DNA of 7,785 nucleotides from NCBI GenBank assembly GCA_002398515.1, contig DGZL01000030.1:1-7785 (forward strand), read 5' to 3'. The notes beneath the pieces were generated by a model that did not search any database, had not been told where the DNA came from, and saw nothing but the letters and a program-made list of their open reading frames with translations. This stretch comes from Firmicutes bacterium UBA4981 (GTDB lineage: Bacteria > Bacillota > SHA-98 > UBA4971). A program made the position numbers and the translations under genes. Below, in pieces: positions 5,789-7,785 of the stretch. The stretch's first letter is position 1, and each line of letters begins with the position of its first letter.

Positions 5789-7180
5789 ATGGGAGTTACG
5801 CACGCACTGGCCAGTTACGCATCTGAATTAGAATTTGACCAACTGCCTAACGAGGTTGTATCACAAGCTAAGAGAGTAATTTTGGACTTATGTGGATGTA
5901 TTCTAAGTGGTCATCCCTTGCCTCTCGGCAAGCGTATCGTCAAACTAGGTGAGCTAACTGGTGCAGAACCTAAGGAGTGTACGGTACTGGGAACGGACCT
6001 CAGGCTATCATGCACTGCCGCAGCTTATGCCAACGGGGCTCTTGCAGATGTGATGGATTGGAACGACATGCTCTATGTTGGGCATCCCGCTACGGCTGTG
6101 GTATCGGCCGCGTTGGGGATGGGTGAGAAACTAGACTCCTCTGGCAAGGAAGTTGTCGAAGCTGTGGTAGCAGCCTACGAGGTATTTGCGCGAATCGGTT
6201 TGGCGGTACAGCCTACTGAGGAACGACAACGTGAAGCAATGTGGGGTATGTTAACGTGGATTCCGTTCTGTTCTGCGGTAGCGACTGGGAAGCTTATGAA
6301 GCTCGACCAGTTCCAGATGGCAACAGCTATGGGAATAGCTGCAGCGTTTGCCCCGTTGGGAGGAAACTCTAAGTATATCGAAACACGTTCAGACACATAT
6401 CACCATGTCCACGGCGTTGCGAGCATGCAGGGCGTGTTTGCAGCAATGCATGCCAGTGCAGGCACAACCGGGATGGACACAATCTTGGAAGGACCCCGAG
6501 GGTTCTGGATGATGGCGTACTCGGATCTCTGTGACTGGGACTGGTTAGACGCGTCTCTTTCTACCTTGGGCAGGGATTACTGGATACTCAAGACGCTTTT
6601 CAAAAAGTGGCCTGCCAACTTGTGGGTGCAGAGCTATCTTGATATCCTATACGACTTAGTAGCGCGTCATGAGATCTCCTACCAAGATATCAAGGAGATA
6701 ACCGTGGATCCGTCGCAAGGCATGCTCATGACATATCGTCAAAGAGGCGCGATGGACGCCGCTTTTAGCCTACCTTATACGCTGGCTGTAGCACTTATTG
6801 AGCCAAAACCGGGATGGCGATGGTACGACGAGGTTCTGTTACACGATCCACAGGTGCTTTCACTAGTTGCTAAGGTAAGAACTGCCGATGGCGCTCGTGT
6901 TACCGACAGAGTGCATGAATTTAATAACTACCGAAGAGGCGCTTGGATGCCTGCCCAAATAGATATCATGACAGTATCGGGAAAACGATATCGGGGACAT
7001 GCGACTTTTCCGAAAGGGCATCCTAGCAATCCTATGTCTGACGAAGAACTCGAAAAGAAATTTGCACTAGCCGCCAATGGGACACTTGCTCCGGGGAAAG
7101 CAGCAGAGGCTATAGATTTGATATCTAATCTTGAGAGGTTGGAGTCTATTCAAGAGTTAATTAACGTGCTGCGCAAGTAA
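5789..7180 (+). CDS. MmgE/PrpD family protein
   Basis: This 463-residue protein is of typical length for a family that includes 2-methylcitrate dehydratase, cis-aconitate decarboxylase and iminodisuccinate epimerase. The helical N-terminal domain begins ASYASELEFDQLPNEVVSQA. The ANGALADVMDWND block (81-93) and the following GHPATAVVSAALG (98-110) are family landmarks, as is AAFSLPYTLAVAL (324-336) in the second domain. Several residues seen in PrpD and ACOD1 appear changed: the His of the usual HALDFDD block is Asp, the GfH-T type His is not seen around 153-160, and the usual K-P-C-H pattern reads KKWPANLWVQ (272-281). The reaction is therefore probably not methylcitrate dehydration. AAAGGGG lies about 11 nt before the ATG. 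The gene is last in the symporter operon, and a terminator follows 28 nt after its stop. Confidence 0.9.
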   Translation: MGVTHALASYASELEFDQLPNEVVSQAKRVILDLCGCILSGHPLPLGKRIVKLGELTGAEPKECTVLGTDLRLSCTAAAYANGALADVMDWNDMLYVGHPATAVVSAALGMGEKLDSSGKEVVEAVVAAYEVFARIGLAVQPTEERQREAMWGMLTWIPFCSAVATGKLMKLDQFQMATAMGIAAAFAPLGGNSKYIETRSDTYHHVHGVASMQGVFAAMHASAGTTGMDTILEGPRGFWMMAYSDLCDWDWLDASLSTLGRDYWILKTLFKKWPANLWVQSYLDILYDLVARHEISYQDIKEITVDPSQGMLMTYRQRGAMDAAFSLPYTLAVALIEPKPGWRWYDEVLLHDPQVLSLVAKVRTADGARVTDRVHEFNNYRRGAWMPAQIDIMTVSGKRYRGHATFPKGHPSNPMSDEELEKKFALAANGTLAPGKAAEAIDLISNLERLESIQELINVLRK

Positions 7181-7208
7181 CGAACAACCGGCAAGTAACT
7201 AGCCTGAT

Positions 7209-7248
7209 AAGCCTTTGGTTGTGCCAACAGGTAAGACCAAGGGCTTTT
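7209..7248 (+). terminator. Rho-independent terminator of the symporter operon
   Basis: AAGCCTTTGGTT (7209-7220) pairs with GACCAAGGGCTT (7235-7246), giving a 12-bp stem with two G-T pairs and a 14-nt loop. The T-run begins within the stem end and continues as TTTTGCTT. It lies 28 nt after the MmgE/PrpD stop and separates that operon from the downstream lyase gene. Confidence 0.75.
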
Positions 7249-7260
7249 GCTTATCCTTGA

Positions 7261-7430
7261 GGCCTCGCATGATTAGCTCTCCCCAGCTTCTCATGACTTT
7301 CTCGTACGGTACACTGCGCTTACTTCAATATCCACATGAGTTTCACTCATTTACGGGGTTCCGTGCCGTCACCCCATATTGCCACGGCGTCACGGTGCGT
7401 GTTGTATCTCCTTGCTAACTGCGCCGCCAG
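7261..7430 (-). pseudogene. Possible degenerate transposase fragment (Mutator/IS256-like), weak
   Basis: Read leftward and allowing one frameshift, this segment gives VSAVYRTRKS, then MRSWGELIMRGLKDK, and on into the terminator KPLVLPVGTTKGL. The order Tyr-Arg, Ser-Trp, hydrophobic block, Arg-Gly-Leu, Lys and a Gly-x-x-x-Gly-Leu turn recalls the core of IS256-type transposases (YRES-SW-LL-RGL-DG-GL), but the key Asp of that core is missing. The same bases form neat hairpins, so a structured RNA is an equal alternative. Confidence 0.2.
7336..7375. repeat. Two adjacent small hairpins
   Basis: ATGAGT and ACTCAT form a perfect 6-bp stem with a 3-nt loop (7336-7350). Four bases later GGGGT (7355-7359) pairs with ACCCC (7371-7375) around an 11-nt loop. 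The symmetry is exact on both strands. No T-tract follows, so these are not terminators. Confidence 0.45.
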
Positions 7431-7438
7431 GGTATAAA
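7412..7438 (+). promoter_or_regulatory. Possible promoter of the MalY/PatB-type gene
   Basis: TTGCTA (7412-7417, 4 of 6) and TATAAA (7433-7438, 5 of 6) are 15 bp apart, shorter than ideal. It would give a leader of about 125 nt that contains the 11-bp tandem repeat. This is only a candidate. Confidence 0.25.
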
Positions 7439-7520
7439 TTAGAGTTAGTGTTTCATAGGACACAGGTCTCTTATGTAGAATCTCAAGATGCTATAGGATG
7501 AATTGATGAGCTAATGAAAG

Positions 7521-7550
7521 CGTTTGAGAAGCTTTTGAGAAGTTTTTGAG
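7521..7550. repeat. 11-bp tandem repeat, about 2.7 units
   Basis: The units are CGTTTGAGAAG (7521-7531), CTTTTGAGAAG (7532-7542) and the partial TTTTTGAG (7543-7550). The common core TTTGAG(AAG) recurs once per helical turn, just ahead of the lyase ribosome binding site. Confidence 0.6.
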
Positions 7551-7556
7551 TGTTAT

Positions 7557-7562
7557 GGAGGT
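7557..7562 (+). promoter_or_regulatory. Ribosome binding site of the MalY/PatB-type gene
   Basis: GGAGGT lies 7 nt before the ATG at 7570, which fixes the start of the partial lyase gene. Confidence 0.8.
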
Positions 7563-7569
7563 TTCGCTG

Positions 7570-7785
7570 ATGAAATCCGGCTTTGATTTTAATAGGATAG
7601 TTGAGCGTCGGGGTACAGATTCTGTCAAGTGGGACTTACGGGATGACGATGTAATTCCTATGTGGGTTGCGGATATGGATTTTGAGGTGCCTTCTGAGGT
7701 GCAAGATGCAATAGTTAAACGAGCCGCGCATGGTGTTTATGGCTATACCATCGAATCGGATGGCTTCTCGAGCGCAGTGACAGAT
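7570..7785 (+). CDS. MalY/PatB family PLP-dependent aminotransferase-like lyase (N-terminal part)
   Basis: Only the first 72 codons are present and the frame is open to the window edge. The N-terminus is typical of the MalY/PatB cystathionine beta-lyase group: FDFNRIVERRGTDSVKWD, then the characteristic MWVADMDFEVP (31-41), then a region around GVYGYT (57-62) that lies near the substrate pocket. Members cleave C-S bonds of cystathionine or cysteine conjugates to pyruvate and ammonia, and some act as regulators or aminotransferases. The PLP lysine lies beyond the window, so activity cannot be judged. It has its own ribosome binding site and is separated from the symporter operon by a terminator and about 320 nt, so it is probably transcribed on its own. 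Confidence 0.85.
   Translation, partial: MKSGFDFNRIVERRGTDSVKWDLRDDDVIPMWVADMDFEVPSEVQDAIVKRAAHGVYGYTIESDGFSSAVTD

Larger units (their letters stand above)
7249..7569. other. Non-coding spacer with hairpins before the lyase gene
   Basis: No gene with a credible start lies here. An open frame at 7215-7418 begins inside the terminator and has no ribosome binding site. The stretch holds two adjacent inverted repeats (7336-7350 and 7355-7375), a GC-richer block up to about 7430, a possible promoter near 7412-7438, an 11-bp tandem repeat (7521-7550) and the lyase ribosome binding site. On the minus strand a broken reading resembles part of a Mutator/IS256-type transposase, but only weakly. Confidence 0.5.

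Noticed and set aside
7215..7418. 67-residue open frame on the plus strand
   Set aside because: It starts inside the terminator loop, lacks a ribosome binding site, and its sequence is explained by the hairpins and by the minus-strand reading.

Overview
This window looks like a piece of a bacterial chromosome, most likely from an anaerobic Gram-positive lineage of the Clostridia type. That placement is an inference. It rests on strong GGAGG-type ribosome binding sites, a medium-low GC content by eye, and a gene set typical of such organisms: an XRE-cupin regulator, a sodium:solute symporter with a tiny membrane partner, an MmgE/PrpD protein and a MalY/PatB-type lyase. There are no RNA genes, CRISPR arrays or intact mobile elements.

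Layout. Bases 1-710 contain no convincing intact gene. They hold two short protein-like stretches that may be gene remnants and a perfect 13-bp inverted repeat. From 711 to 3985, three genes lie on the minus strand and read leftward, in the order XRE-cupin regulator, 14-helix-type MFS transporter, octopine/nopaline-type opine dehydrogenase. From 4183 to 7180, three tightly packed genes lie on the plus strand: a 33-residue single-helix membrane protein (TTG start, overlapping the next gene by 4 nt), an SSS-family symporter, and an MmgE/PrpD family enzyme. A rho-independent terminator follows at 7209-7248. A non-coding stretch with hairpins and an 11-bp tandem repeat leads to the first 72 codons of a MalY/PatB-type PLP enzyme, which runs off the right edge.

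Regulation. The divergent spacer (3986-4182) is the most informative non-coding part. It carries a minus-strand promoter with an extended -10 for the regulator operon and a plus-strand promoter for the symporter operon. Two copies of a 46-bp imperfect direct repeat sit one on each promoter. The simplest reading is that the XRE-cupin protein binds both copies, controlling its own operon and the symporter operon together.

How the genes may work together (inference). The symporter with its small partner would import an organic or amino acid. The MmgE/PrpD enzyme and the opine dehydrogenase would act on it or on a derived N-carboxyalkyl amino acid, and the MFS protein would move a substrate or product across the membrane. 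One known MmgE/PrpD member is an epimerase of iminodisuccinate, an opine-like secondary amine. This makes an opine or iminodiacid pathway a concrete hypothesis, but the sequence alone does not reveal the substrate.
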